NCBI GenBank assembly: GCA_025463305.1
Contig: JAOBWK010000083.1
Location: 1 to 33,174 of the forward strand
Direction of reading: 5' to 3'
DNA from: Ilumatobacteraceae bacterium
Lineage (GTDB): Bacteria > Actinomycetota > Acidimicrobiia > Acidimicrobiales > Ilumatobacteraceae
DNA: 33,174 bases
The translations under genes were made by a program, and so were the position numbers. Below, piece after piece: positions 15,782-23,142 of the stretch. The notes beneath the pieces were generated by a model. It was given only the letters and a program-made list of their open reading frames with translations. It searched no databases and was not told the origin of the DNA. Within the stretch, counting starts at the first letter, position 1. Each line of letters begins with the position of its first letter.

Positions 15782-15811
15782 TTGACATGCAGCCGTACGG
15801 ATGCGTATATT
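15782..15811 (+). promoter_or_regulatory. Promoter of the ArsR-SRPBCC/P450 operon
   Basis: TTGACA (15782-15787, perfect -35), an 18-base spacer and TATATT (15806-15811, near-perfect -10). It is the best sigma-70-like promoter in the window. A transcript would start near 15818, inside the second operator, giving a leader of about 60 bases. Confidence 0.75.
15789..15804. promoter_or_regulatory. Operator-like site O1 in the promoter spacer
   Basis: GCAGCC-GTAC-GGATGC, an interrupted palindrome (GCAnCC/GGnTGC). It lies between the -35 and -10 boxes and ends one base before the -10. Confidence 0.6.
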
Positions 15812-15814
15812 CAT

Positions 15815-15830
15815 GCAGCCGGATGGATGC
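15815..15830. promoter_or_regulatory. Operator-like site O2 at the transcript start
   Basis: GCAGCC-GGAT-GGATGC has the same half-sites as O1, exactly 26 bases downstream. It is extended to CATGCA/TGCATG by its flanks. It covers the expected transcription start, so a protein bound here would block initiation. Confidence 0.6.
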
Positions 15831-15877
15831 ATGTTTGCCGGCGCAGGCACACGGACACCGAGCGAGGAGGCAACGGC

Positions 15878-16729
15878 ATGGTCGATCACACCGAGGAACC
15901 GCAGGGTGACGAGGTGTTCAAGGCGCTGGCCGATCCGAGCCGGCGGCAGCTGCTGGACCGGCTCAACCAACGGCCCGGGCAGAACCTCACCGAGCTCTGC
16001 GCCGGTCTCGACATGGCCCGCCAGTCGGTCACCAAGCACCTCGCGATCCTGGAGCGTGCCGGACTGATCGTCGTCGTCCGCCACGGCCGCGAACGCCTGC
16101 ACCACCTGAACGCTGCACCCATCAACGACATCGCCGATCGCTGGATCGGCCGCTTCAACCAACAGCAGGTCCGCGCCCTCGCCGACCTGAAGACCGCCCT
16201 GGAGGCACCCGTCATGACCACGCAGACCACCACATCGACCATCGACACCGCGATCGAAGCACCGTCGTTCACCTACACCACCTACATCAAGACCACGCCC
16301 GAGCAGCTCTGGCTCGGCCTCACCGATCCCGTGTTCACCGAGCAGTACTGGGGGCTGAAGTTCCACACGGACTGGGCCGTCGGCTCCACGATCGACTGGG
16401 AGCAGAGCGGCGTGACGACCCGCGATCCCGGCCAGGTCGTCGTCGAGTACGACCCCTACCACCGCCTCGCGTACACCTGGCACACGTTCACGCCCGAGTG
16501 GGGTGCGGCCTACGGCGTCGACGAGTCGCTGCGCACCACCATCGCCGCCGAGCCGCGCTCGACGGCCACGTTCGAGCTGGAGCCGTCGGGCGAGATGGTG
16601 CGGCTGACGGTGGTCCACTCCGGCTTCGCGCCGGGCAGCACCGTGGTCGAGATGGTCGGCGGCGGGTGGCCGAAGGTGCTGTCCGTGCTGAAGACCTTGC
16701 TGGAGACGGGCGCGACTGCCACGGTGTAG
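15878..16729 (+). CDS. ArsR-type HTH regulator fused to an SRPBCC (AHSA1-like) ligand-binding domain
   Basis: A 283-residue two-domain protein. Residues 1-95 are an ArsR winged helix (VFKALADPSRRQLLDRLNQ, then MARQSVTKHLAILERAGLI and a wing VVRHGRERLHHL). The metal-binding cysteine pair of SmtB/ArsR sensors is missing. From about residue 125 an AHSA1/SRPBCC barrel follows (YIKTTPEQLWLGLTDP, EQYWGLKFHTDW, RLTVVHSGF, GGWPKVLSVLKTLLE), a fold that binds hydrophobic small molecules. ATG 15878 has GGAGG at 7-base spacing. Inside the frame, GGAGG (16201-16205) sits 8 bases before Met113, so a separate SRPBCC product is possible. The promoter carries twin operator-like palindromes, suggesting autorepression. 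P450 translation starts 2 bases after its stop. Confidence 0.88.
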   Translation: MVDHTEEPQGDEVFKALADPSRRQLLDRLNQRPGQNLTELCAGLDMARQSVTKHLAILERAGLIVVVRHGRERLHHLNAAPINDIADRWIGRFNQQQVRALADLKTALEAPVMTTQTTTSTIDTAIEAPSFTYTTYIKTTPEQLWLGLTDPVFTEQYWGLKFHTDWAVGSTIDWEQSGVTTRDPGQVVVEYDPYHRLAYTWHTFTPEWGAAYGVDESLRTTIAAEPRSTATFELEPSGEMVRLTVVHSGFAPGSTVVEMVGGGWPKVLSVLKTLLETGATATV

Positions 16730-16731
16730 GG

Positions 16732-17868
16732 GTGCAGCCGACGCCGGTCACCATCGCCGAGCTGACGGGCGGGCACCACGACGCGCTCGCTCGGCTCCGT
16801 GCGCAGGCTCCCATCGCCTGGGCGCCGGCGATCGGTGCATGGGTGGTGACGACGCGTGAGGCCGCGTCGGCCGTGATGCGCGACGCGGTGACGTTCACGG
16901 TCGACGATCCTCGGTTCAGCACGGCGCGGGTCGTGGGTCCGAGCATGCTCTCGCTCGACGGCGAGGCGCACGCCCGGCACCGCGACCCGTTCGCCGCGGC
17001 GTACCGACCCGCGGTCGTGGTCGAGCGCTACGGCGCAGTCATCGTCGAGGTCGCACGCACGCTCGTCGTCGACTTCGAGCCGCGAGGTGAGGCCGAGCTG
17101 CGGCGCGATCTGGCCGGGCCGCTCGCCGTCGCCGTGGTGGCCCTCTCGCTCGGGCTCGACGACGTGGACCCGCATCGGCTACTCGGCTGGTACGACCGCA
17201 TCGTCGCCGCGGTCGAGGCCGTGTCCGTCGGCGAGCCGATCGCCGCCAACGCGACCGATGCGTACGCCCGGTTGCGCGATGCGTTGATCTCCGCCGTGCA
17301 CCGCCCTGGCTCGGTGCTGCTCGAGGCATCCGCGGTGCTCGACGCCGACGAGCTGGCGTCGAATGCAGCCGTGTTCCTGTTCGGCGGCATCGAGACGAGC
17401 GAGGGGATGACCGCCAACGTGCTCGCCCACCTGCTCACGAACCCGGATCAGCTCGCGCTGGTGCGGGCCGACCGATCGTTGATCGATGCCGCGGTCGAGG
17501 AGTCGCTGCGCCTGGAACCGGCGGCCGCACGGGTCGATCGTTACGCGACGCGCGACGTGGAGCTCGGCGGTGCGTCGATGCGCGCCGGTGACTTCGTCAT
17601 CGTCTCGCTCGCCGCGGCGAACCGCGATCCGGAGGCGTTCCCGGAGCCCGATCGCTTCGACGTCCGGCGCGAGAACGCGCGCAACCACCTCGCGTTCGCG
17701 CACGGCCCGCACGCGTGCATCGGCGCCCAGCTGGCCCGGATGCAGACGCGCGCCGCCGTGAGCGCGGTGCTGGATCTCCTGCCGGACGCCGTCCTCAGTG
17801 AGTCGGTCGAGGTGACCGGCATGGTGTTCCGCAAGCCACGGCGGGTGGCCGTGCGCTGGCATCGTTGA
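16732..17868 (+). CDS. Cytochrome P450
   Basis: A soluble bacterial P450 mono-oxygenase of 378 residues, slightly short for the family (about 400). The oxygen-activation I-helix reads GGIETS, with Glu221-Thr222 matching the acid/alcohol pair. The K-helix ExxR is Glu257-Ser-Leu-Arg260. The haem loop FAHGPHACIG matches FxxGxHxCxG, with Cys329 as the axial thiolate. The N-terminus has no membrane anchor, so it is cytosolic and needs ferredoxin partners, which are not in the window. GTG 16732 lies 2 bases after the stop of the ArsR-SRPBCC gene, so it is almost certainly co-transcribed and controlled by that regulator. The substrate is unknown; a hydrophobic compound fits an SRPBCC sensor. Confidence 0.93.
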   Translation: MQPTPVTIAELTGGHHDALARLRAQAPIAWAPAIGAWVVTTREAASAVMRDAVTFTVDDPRFSTARVVGPSMLSLDGEAHARHRDPFAAAYRPAVVVERYGAVIVEVARTLVVDFEPRGEAELRRDLAGPLAVAVVALSLGLDDVDPHRLLGWYDRIVAAVEAVSVGEPIAANATDAYARLRDALISAVHRPGSVLLEASAVLDADELASNAAVFLFGGIETSEGMTANVLAHLLTNPDQLALVRADRSLIDAAVEESLRLEPAAARVDRYATRDVELGGASMRAGDFVIVSLAAANRDPEAFPEPDRFDVRRENARNHLAFAHGPHACIGAQLARMQTRAAVSAVLDLLPDAVLSESVEVTGMVFRKPRRVAVRWHR

Positions 17869-17885
17869 CGTCGGACCACGGCGCG

Positions 17886-17891
17886 TATGGT
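17886..17891 (+). promoter_or_regulatory. Leaderless -10 box of the MBL-fold hydrolase gene
   Basis: TATGGT with 8 bases to GTG 17900. It suggests an own transcript in addition to read-through from the P450. Confidence 0.45.
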
Positions 17892-17899
17892 CCGCTGCC

Positions 17900-18760
17900 G
17901 TGAACCAACGGTGGAACGTCGGCGAGGTCGAGATCACGTGCGTGATGGAGACCGCGTTCGAGGTGCCGCCGGAGGTCCTCGTACGCGGCTTCGACGGCGC
18001 TGCGCTGGCGCCGCACCTCGACGTCCTGCAGCCCGACCACCTCACCGACACGATGCTGCTGCGCATCGCGATCCAGTCGTTCCTCGTGCACAGCGGTGAT
18101 CGGCGGATCATCGTCGACACGTGCTTCGGCAACGACCACGCCCTGCCGTACTTCGGCGATCTGCGCACCGAGCACCTGCGGTCCTTGGCCGACGCCGGCT
18201 TCGCTCGCGACAGTGTCGACACCATCGTGTGCACGCATCTGCACATGGACCACGTCGGCTGGAACACGATGCTCGTCGGCGGTGCGTGGGTGCCGACCTT
18301 CCCGAACGCCGAGTACCTCTTCAGCACGCTCGAGTACGAGCACTGGCTGCGGCGCGAGCAGTTCGACGCTGGCCTGGTGGAGTGCGTCGAGCCGATCATC
18401 GCTGCGGGCCTGCACCGCTGGGTCGATGTCGCGCCAGGTGTCGATCACGCGATCACGCCCGAGGTTCGACTGGTCTCGACGCCGGGGCACACACCCGGTC
18501 ACACGAGCGTGCGGATCGAGTCGGGCGGCGAGGCCGCGATCATCACCGGCGACATGATCCACCATCCGGTGCAGGTGTTCCACCACGACTGGGCATCCGT
18601 GCCGGACTTCGATCCGGTCACGTCCGTCGCGACGCGCGAGCGCGAGTACGCGCAACTGGCCGACGACGGCGTCCTGGTGCTCGGCACGCACTTCCACGAG
18701 CCGACGTCGGGGCACATCGTGCGTGCCGGTGATCGCTGGGGTTGGCAGCCGCAGCGTTGA
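17900..18760 (+). CDS. Metallo-beta-lactamase-fold hydrolase
   Basis: A 286-residue binuclear metal hydrolase. The metal site is complete: HLHMDH at 113-118 (HxHxDH), a histidine in TPGHTPGH, an aspartate in AIITGDM, and a final histidine in LGTHFHEPTSGH. The N-terminal strand VEITCVMETAFEVP and the insertion between motifs resemble the lactonase/glyoxalase-like branch (quorum-lactonase type) of the superfamily; the substrate cannot be read from sequence. There is no signal peptide. GTG 17900 follows a leaderless-type box. It lies 31 bases after the P450 in the same direction and could act on a product or substrate of that enzyme. Confidence 0.88.
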   Translation: MNQRWNVGEVEITCVMETAFEVPPEVLVRGFDGAALAPHLDVLQPDHLTDTMLLRIAIQSFLVHSGDRRIIVDTCFGNDHALPYFGDLRTEHLRSLADAGFARDSVDTIVCTHLHMDHVGWNTMLVGGAWVPTFPNAEYLFSTLEYEHWLRREQFDAGLVECVEPIIAAGLHRWVDVAPGVDHAITPEVRLVSTPGHTPGHTSVRIESGGEAAIITGDMIHHPVQVFHHDWASVPDFDPVTSVATREREYAQLADDGVLVLGTHFHEPTSGHIVRAGDRWGWQPQR

Positions 18761-18785
18761 CGGGCCGGCGTCGGCGGAGCGAGCC

Positions 18786-20033
18786 TCAGCGATCGGCCAT
18801 CGGCCGCAGCAACGGCTTGGCCGCGATCGCCACCGCGACGTGGGCGCAGGCAGCGATCACGAACGGCGTCTGCAGGCCGAAGTGCTGGGCCGTCAACCCG
18901 CCGAACGCCGCACCGAGCGGCACCACGCCCCAGGCGATCATCCGGTACGCCGCGTTCATCCGGCCGAGCAGCCGCTTGGGTGTCAGCTGCTGGCGCAGCG
19001 TCATCGTGACGGCCGCCCACAGGCCGTTGCCGATCCCGAGCCCGAAGAACAGCGCGATCGCCAGCACGGGGGAGTGGGTGATGGCGAGGCCGGCCACGGT
19101 GGCGGCCCACAGCCAGAGTGAGATCGTGACGGTGCGGACGAACCCGAGCCGCGCGGCCACCGGCACCACCAGGAACCGCGCCACCACCGTGCCGCAGGCC
19201 GCGGCGATGAACAGCGCGGTGTAGACGAACTTGCCGCTGTGCAACCGCTCCGCGGTGTAGAGCACGAGCAGCGACTCGGCGGCGAAGTAGAAGAAGTTGA
19301 CCAGGCCGAGCAGCAGCGCGAGCCGGCGCAGGATCTGGTGATGGACCATGAAGTGGATGCCCTCGCGCATGTCGGCGCGCAGGCTGGTGGTGGGCGGCTC
19401 CTGGCGGTGCTCGTCGGGCAGCGAGGCGATGAGGGCCGCGGAGCCGGCAAAGGTCGCAGCGTCGGCGAAGAACGGCACCGAGCGGGCGAGGTTGAACAGC
19501 GTCGTGCCGAGTGGCGGCCCGAGGAACTGTGACGTCGCGACCTGCACGCTGTTCAGGCGCGCGTTGGCCTGCATCAGATCGGCGGGCTCGACGAGGGCCG
19601 GGATGACGGCCTGTGCCGCGTTGGCGTGGAACGTCTCGGCGACGCCGAGCAGGAACGCGCATGCGTACAGGAACGTGATGGTGGACGCTCCCTCGAGCAC
19701 CACCAGGCCGAGTGCGATGACGACGAAGAAGCGAGCGATGTCGGCGCCCACCATCAGCCGACGGCGATCCGTGCGGTCGGCGATCGCGCCCGTCATCATC
19801 GAGAACAGCAGCCACGGCAGGCGCGACGCGACGGTGACGCCGGCGATCAGGATCGGCTCGCGGGTGATCGTCGCGGCCAGCAGGGGGAAGGCGGTGAGGA
19901 ACATCCCGTCGCCGCTGCTGGACAGCGCGACCGAGAGCCACACCCTGCGGAACGAGCGCCCGATGGGGCGCCGGTTGTCGCTGACCGCCGCGGCGACACG
20001 CTCTCGCGTCGGTGCTCGCGTGTCACTGGCCAC
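18786..20033 (-). CDS. Major facilitator superfamily exporter
   Basis: A 415-residue, 12-helix transporter of the MFS_3-like type, often annotated as enterobactin or drug exporters. Early helices show VWLSVALSSSGDGMFLTAFP and an A-motif-like loop GAIADRTDRRRLMVGADI after helix 2. A long central loop (PDEHRQEPPTTSLRADMREG) separates the halves. The GTG start at 20033 is selected because TAGGGT (20047-20042) lies 8 bases upstream. The 972-codon open frame running on to 21704 is the antisense shadow of the kinase gene. It is convergent with the MBL-fold gene (25 bases apart) and divergent from the FGGY kinase. The substrate is unknown. Confidence 0.88.
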   Translation of the reverse strand: MASDTRAPTRERVAAAVSDNRRPIGRSFRRVWLSVALSSSGDGMFLTAFPLLAATITREPILIAGVTVASRLPWLLFSMMTGAIADRTDRRRLMVGADIARFFVVIALGLVVLEGASTITFLYACAFLLGVAETFHANAAQAVIPALVEPADLMQANARLNSVQVATSQFLGPPLGTTLFNLARSVPFFADAATFAGSAALIASLPDEHRQEPPTTSLRADMREGIHFMVHHQILRRLALLLGLVNFFYFAAESLLVLYTAERLHSGKFVYTALFIAAACGTVVARFLVVPVAARLGFVRTVTISLWLWAATVAGLAITHSPVLAIALFFGLGIGNGLWAAVTMTLRQQLTPKRLLGRMNAAYRMIAWGVVPLGAAFGGLTAQHFGLQTPFVIAACAHVAVAIAAKPLLRPMADR

Positions 20034-20041
20034 GTGTTCCA

Positions 20042-20047
20042 ACCCTA
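20042..20047 (-). promoter_or_regulatory. Leaderless -10 box of the MFS gene
   Basis: TAGGGT on the minus strand, 8 bases before GTG 20033. Confidence 0.45.
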
Positions 20048-20103
20048 CCGATGCGGTCGCCCGCGACTGCGGCCATTTCGGGACCGGCGTAGACCCGTCG
20101 GGA

Positions 20104-20109
20104 TACAGT
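20104..20109 (+). promoter_or_regulatory. Possible -10 box of the FGGY kinase operon
   Basis: TACAGT, 41 bases before ATG 20151. Unlike its neighbours this would give a leadered transcript. There is a G-rich stretch (AGGGGG, 20134-20139) before the start. Confidence 0.3.
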
Positions 20110-20150
20110 CGGCTCTCCGCCATCGAGTGGGACGAGGGGGCCGGCAGGGC

Positions 20151-21692
20151 ATGGCAGCGAACGTGTTGGCGATCGACCTCGGCACGACGGGAGTGAAGGT
20201 CGCTGTCGTCGACGAAGCGGGCAACGTGCGCGCCGCGGCCGGCGAGGTGCTGCCCTTGGTCCACATCGGCGGCGGCGGGGTGGAGCAGGATCCACACGGC
20301 TGGTGGGCGGCCATCGGTCGGTGCGCGCGTCGTGCTGTCGGCGAGTCGAGGCTCGACAGTGGCGACATCACGCTCGTCGCCGTCACCAGCCAGTACTCGT
20401 CGACGGTGGCGGTGGCAGCCGACGGCGCGCCGCTCGCGAACGCGATCATGTGGATGGACCAGCGCGGCCGGCGGCACAACCCGGCGCTTGGCGGCGACCT
20501 CATGCGCTGGCTCGAGCTGCACGAGATGGCGCCATCGGGCAACGACGACATCGGCCACATCGCGCTGATCCGCGCCGAGCACCCCGACCTCTATGCCCGG
20601 ACGGCCGCCTTCGTCGAACCGATGGACCACATCGCCGCCCGGCTCACCGGTCACGTGACGGCGACGCAGAACACGATGTTCCCGATGCTCGCGGTCGACA
20701 ACCGCACGTGGGGCGCCACCACCTACAGCGACGAGCTGCTGGCGATGTCGACGCTGGAGCGTTCCAAGCTGCCCGAGCTCGTTCCACTCGGTGCGGCTCG
20801 GGGCGCGATCACCGGCGAGGCGGCCGAGCACCTGGGCGTGTCGGCCGCTGCGACGGTGGCGGGCGCGACGATCGACTCGGTGACCTCGGCGATGGGCACC
20901 GGAGCCATCGACGCCTCGGTGTGCGGGCTGATCATCGGCACCACGTCGGTGATGGTGACCCACCTCGACTCGAAGCGTCACGACGTCGCCCACGGGCTGA
21001 CGACCGCGCCGAGCCCGTTGCCCGATCGCTGGTTCCTGGTGGCCGAGAACGGCACGGGCGGCAAGGCGCTCGACGTGTTCGTCAACAACGTGGTGTACCC
21101 CGACGACGGTCTCGGCTCGCCACGTCCCGACGATGCGTTCGATCGGGTGCTGGCGGCGGCCGCGACGGTGCCGGCCGGTTCGAACGGCGTGATGTTCCTG
21201 CCGTGGCTCGTCGGGTCGATGGCGCCGGGCTACCGGCGACGCAACCGCGGTGGGTTCGTGAACATCGGCCTCGGCAACGATCGGCGGGACATGGCGCGGG
21301 CGGTGCTGGAGGGCGTGGCGCTCAACGCGGCGTGGTTGCTGCCGCACTTCGCGGCGCTCGCCGAGCGGGAGTACGACGAGGTGTCGCTCGGCGGTGGTGG
21401 GGCGAGCTCCGCGCTGTGGGGACAGATCCTCGCCGACTGCTTCGGCGTCCGCGTCCGCCGACTGGCCAACCCGCGCACCACGAACGCGCACGGCGCGGCG
21501 CTGCTCGCGCTCGTCGAGCACGGCGTGGTCGCGCTCGCCGATGCGCCGGCGCTGCTCGCCACCGCGCAGATCCACGAGCCCGACGCCGATGCGCACCGCG
21601 TGTACGCCCGGGTGCTCGAGCCGTTCATCGATTTCCACGACCGCGTCGCGCCGTTCTACGACGCGCTGAACCGACCGGAGCCCCGCCCATGA
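20151..21692 (+). CDS. FGGY-family carbohydrate/polyol kinase
   Basis: An ATP-dependent kinase of 513 residues, xylulokinase-like. The N-terminal domain opens with the phosphate-binding strand VLAIDLGTTGVKVAVVDEAG and continues with AIMWMDQRG and DHIAARLTG. The second ATPase-fold half contains AGATIDSVTSAMGTGAID, with the likely catalytic Asp, IIGTTSVMVTH, and a C-terminal signature region (EVSLGGGGASSALWGQILAD, then NAHGAALLALVEHG). The substrate is not readable; a sugar, polyol or amino-polyol is possible. Its stop overlaps the start of the PLP enzyme by four bases (ATGA, 21689-21692), so the two are made together. The open frame upstream to 19626 is the shadow of the MFS gene. Confidence 0.9.
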   Translation: MAANVLAIDLGTTGVKVAVVDEAGNVRAAAGEVLPLVHIGGGGVEQDPHGWWAAIGRCARRAVGESRLDSGDITLVAVTSQYSSTVAVAADGAPLANAIMWMDQRGRRHNPALGGDLMRWLELHEMAPSGNDDIGHIALIRAEHPDLYARTAAFVEPMDHIAARLTGHVTATQNTMFPMLAVDNRTWGATTYSDELLAMSTLERSKLPELVPLGAARGAITGEAAEHLGVSAAATVAGATIDSVTSAMGTGAIDASVCGLIIGTTSVMVTHLDSKRHDVAHGLTTAPSPLPDRWFLVAENGTGGKALDVFVNNVVYPDDGLGSPRPDDAFDRVLAAAATVPAGSNGVMFLPWLVGSMAPGYRRRNRGGFVNIGLGNDRRDMARAVLEGVALNAAWLLPHFAALAEREYDEVSLGGGGASSALWGQILADCFGVRVRRLANPRTTNAHGAALLALVEHGVVALADAPALLATAQIHEPDADAHRVYARVLEPFIDFHDRVAPFYDALNRPEPRP

Positions 21693-23122
21693 GCACATCG
21701 CCACTGCACCCCTACGCCGGACGGTTCGAGGTCCACGACGCGCTGCCCGAGACCGGGGTGCCGCGCGAGCGGATCCTCGACGAGCTCCGCCAGATGTCGA
21801 GCGAGGAGGACGCCAAGGGCGACTCCGGGCGGGTGAGCGGATCGATCTACTCCGGCGACCACGATCACTACCGCTTCCTCACCGAGGCCTACGGCTTCTA
21901 CGCCCACTCCAACGTGCTCCAGCGCGACATGTACCCGAGCGCGACGAAGATGGAGGCTGAGATCATTGCGATGACCGCCGACATGCTGCACGGGCACGCG
22001 TCGAACGGCCGCTTCGAACGTGCCGGTCACGATCCCGTCGACGACGTCGGCGGGCTGGTGACGTCGGGTGGCACGGAGAGCCTCGTGACCGCGATGCTCA
22101 CCTACCGCGAGTGGGGTCGCCACACGAAGGGGATCGAGCGGCCGCAGATCATCATGCCCGTGACGGCACACCCCGGGCACGACAAGGGCATGCACTACTT
22201 CGGCATCGATGTCGTCAAGGCACCGGTGACCGACGAGTTCGTCGTCGACGTCGACTTCGTCCGCGAGCACATCGGTCCGAGCACCGTCGCGCTCGTCGGC
22301 AGCGCCGGCACGTACCCGCATGGATTGATCGACCCGATCCCCGAGCTCGGCCAGCTCGCCATCGAGCACGACATCGGCCTGCACGTCGACGGCTGCCTCG
22401 GCGGGTTCGTGATCCCGTGGGCCGAGGACCTCGGCTATCCGCTGCCCCCGTTCGACTTCCGCGTCCCCGGTGTCACGTCGATCTCCGCCGACACCCACAA
22501 GTACGGCTACGCGCTGAAGGGCAGCTCGGTGCTGCTGTTCCGGCCGAAGGCGCTGCGCCGCCACCAGTACCTCGTCGTCGACGGCTGGCCGGGTGGCAAC
22601 TACGCCTCGCCGAGCATGGGTGGCAGTCGCTCCGGCGGGCTGATCGCGGCGACGTGGGCCTCGATGCTGCACCTCGGCCGGGCCGGCTACCGGGCGATCG
22701 CTGCCGACATCTTCCGCACGGCCGACTCGATCAAGGCGGCGGTGCGGTCGCATCCCGAGCTGACGCTGATCGGCGACTCGCTGTTCAACGTGGCGTTCCG
22801 CGCGACGCCAGGAGCCGACGCCGTCGACATCTACCACGTCAACGACGGGCTCGCGGATCGAGGTTGGCGGATGAACGCGCTGCAGAACCCGCCGGCGCTG
22901 CACTTCTGCGTGACCCGGCCGAACACCCAGCCGGGCATCGCCGAGGCGTTCGCCACCGACCTCGCGGCCGCCGTCGAGTACGCGCACCATCCGGCGGCGC
23001 CGATGCCGCGCAGCGGTGCCGTGTACGGCGCCGGTGGTCAGCTGCCGCCGGAGCGCACTGCGCTGCACGCCACCATCGCCGACCGCCTCGACTCGCTCCA
23101 CGAGGTCGGCCCGAAGGCGTGA
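21689..23122 (+). CDS. PLP-dependent lyase, sphingosine-1-phosphate-lyase-like
   Basis: A 477-residue fold-type I PLP enzyme of the group II decarboxylase/S1P-lyase clan. The cofactor lysine is Lys271 in SADTHKYGYALKG; the following SSVLLFRP is close to the S1P-lyase signature. Other family segments are VSGSIYSGDHDHYRF, HSNVLQRDMYPSATKMEAEI, LVTSGGTESLVTAML, HVDGCLGGFVIPW and GGSRSGGLIAATWASML. Unlike eukaryotic S1P lyases it has no membrane anchor. S1P lyase cleaves a phosphorylated 2-amino-alcohol to phosphoethanolamine and an aldehyde. The translationally coupled kinase could supply a phosphorylated substrate; that link is inference. It is convergent with the L,D-transpeptidase gene. Confidence 0.88.
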   Translation: MSTSPLHPYAGRFEVHDALPETGVPRERILDELRQMSSEEDAKGDSGRVSGSIYSGDHDHYRFLTEAYGFYAHSNVLQRDMYPSATKMEAEIIAMTADMLHGHASNGRFERAGHDPVDDVGGLVTSGGTESLVTAMLTYREWGRHTKGIERPQIIMPVTAHPGHDKGMHYFGIDVVKAPVTDEFVVDVDFVREHIGPSTVALVGSAGTYPHGLIDPIPELGQLAIEHDIGLHVDGCLGGFVIPWAEDLGYPLPPFDFRVPGVTSISADTHKYGYALKGSSVLLFRPKALRRHQYLVVDGWPGGNYASPSMGGSRSGGLIAATWASMLHLGRAGYRAIAADIFRTADSIKAAVRSHPELTLIGDSLFNVAFRATPGADAVDIYHVNDGLADRGWRMNALQNPPALHFCVTRPNTQPGIAEAFATDLAAAVEYAHHPAAPMPRSGAVYGAGGQLPPERTALHATIADRLDSLHEVGPKA

Positions 23123-23142
23123 CCGCGCCCGCCCGTGCCGCG

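Noticed and set aside
18786..21704. Minus-strand open frame of 972 codons covering the MFS gene and more
   Set aside because: Only the part from GTG 20033 is MFS-like. The upstream 550 codons are antisense to the FGGY kinase and have shadow composition.
20303..23122. Plus-strand 939-codon frame suggesting a kinase-lyase fusion
   Set aside because: The first part is an out-of-frame shadow of the kinase. The real lyase starts at ATG 21689, overlapping the kinase stop by four bases.
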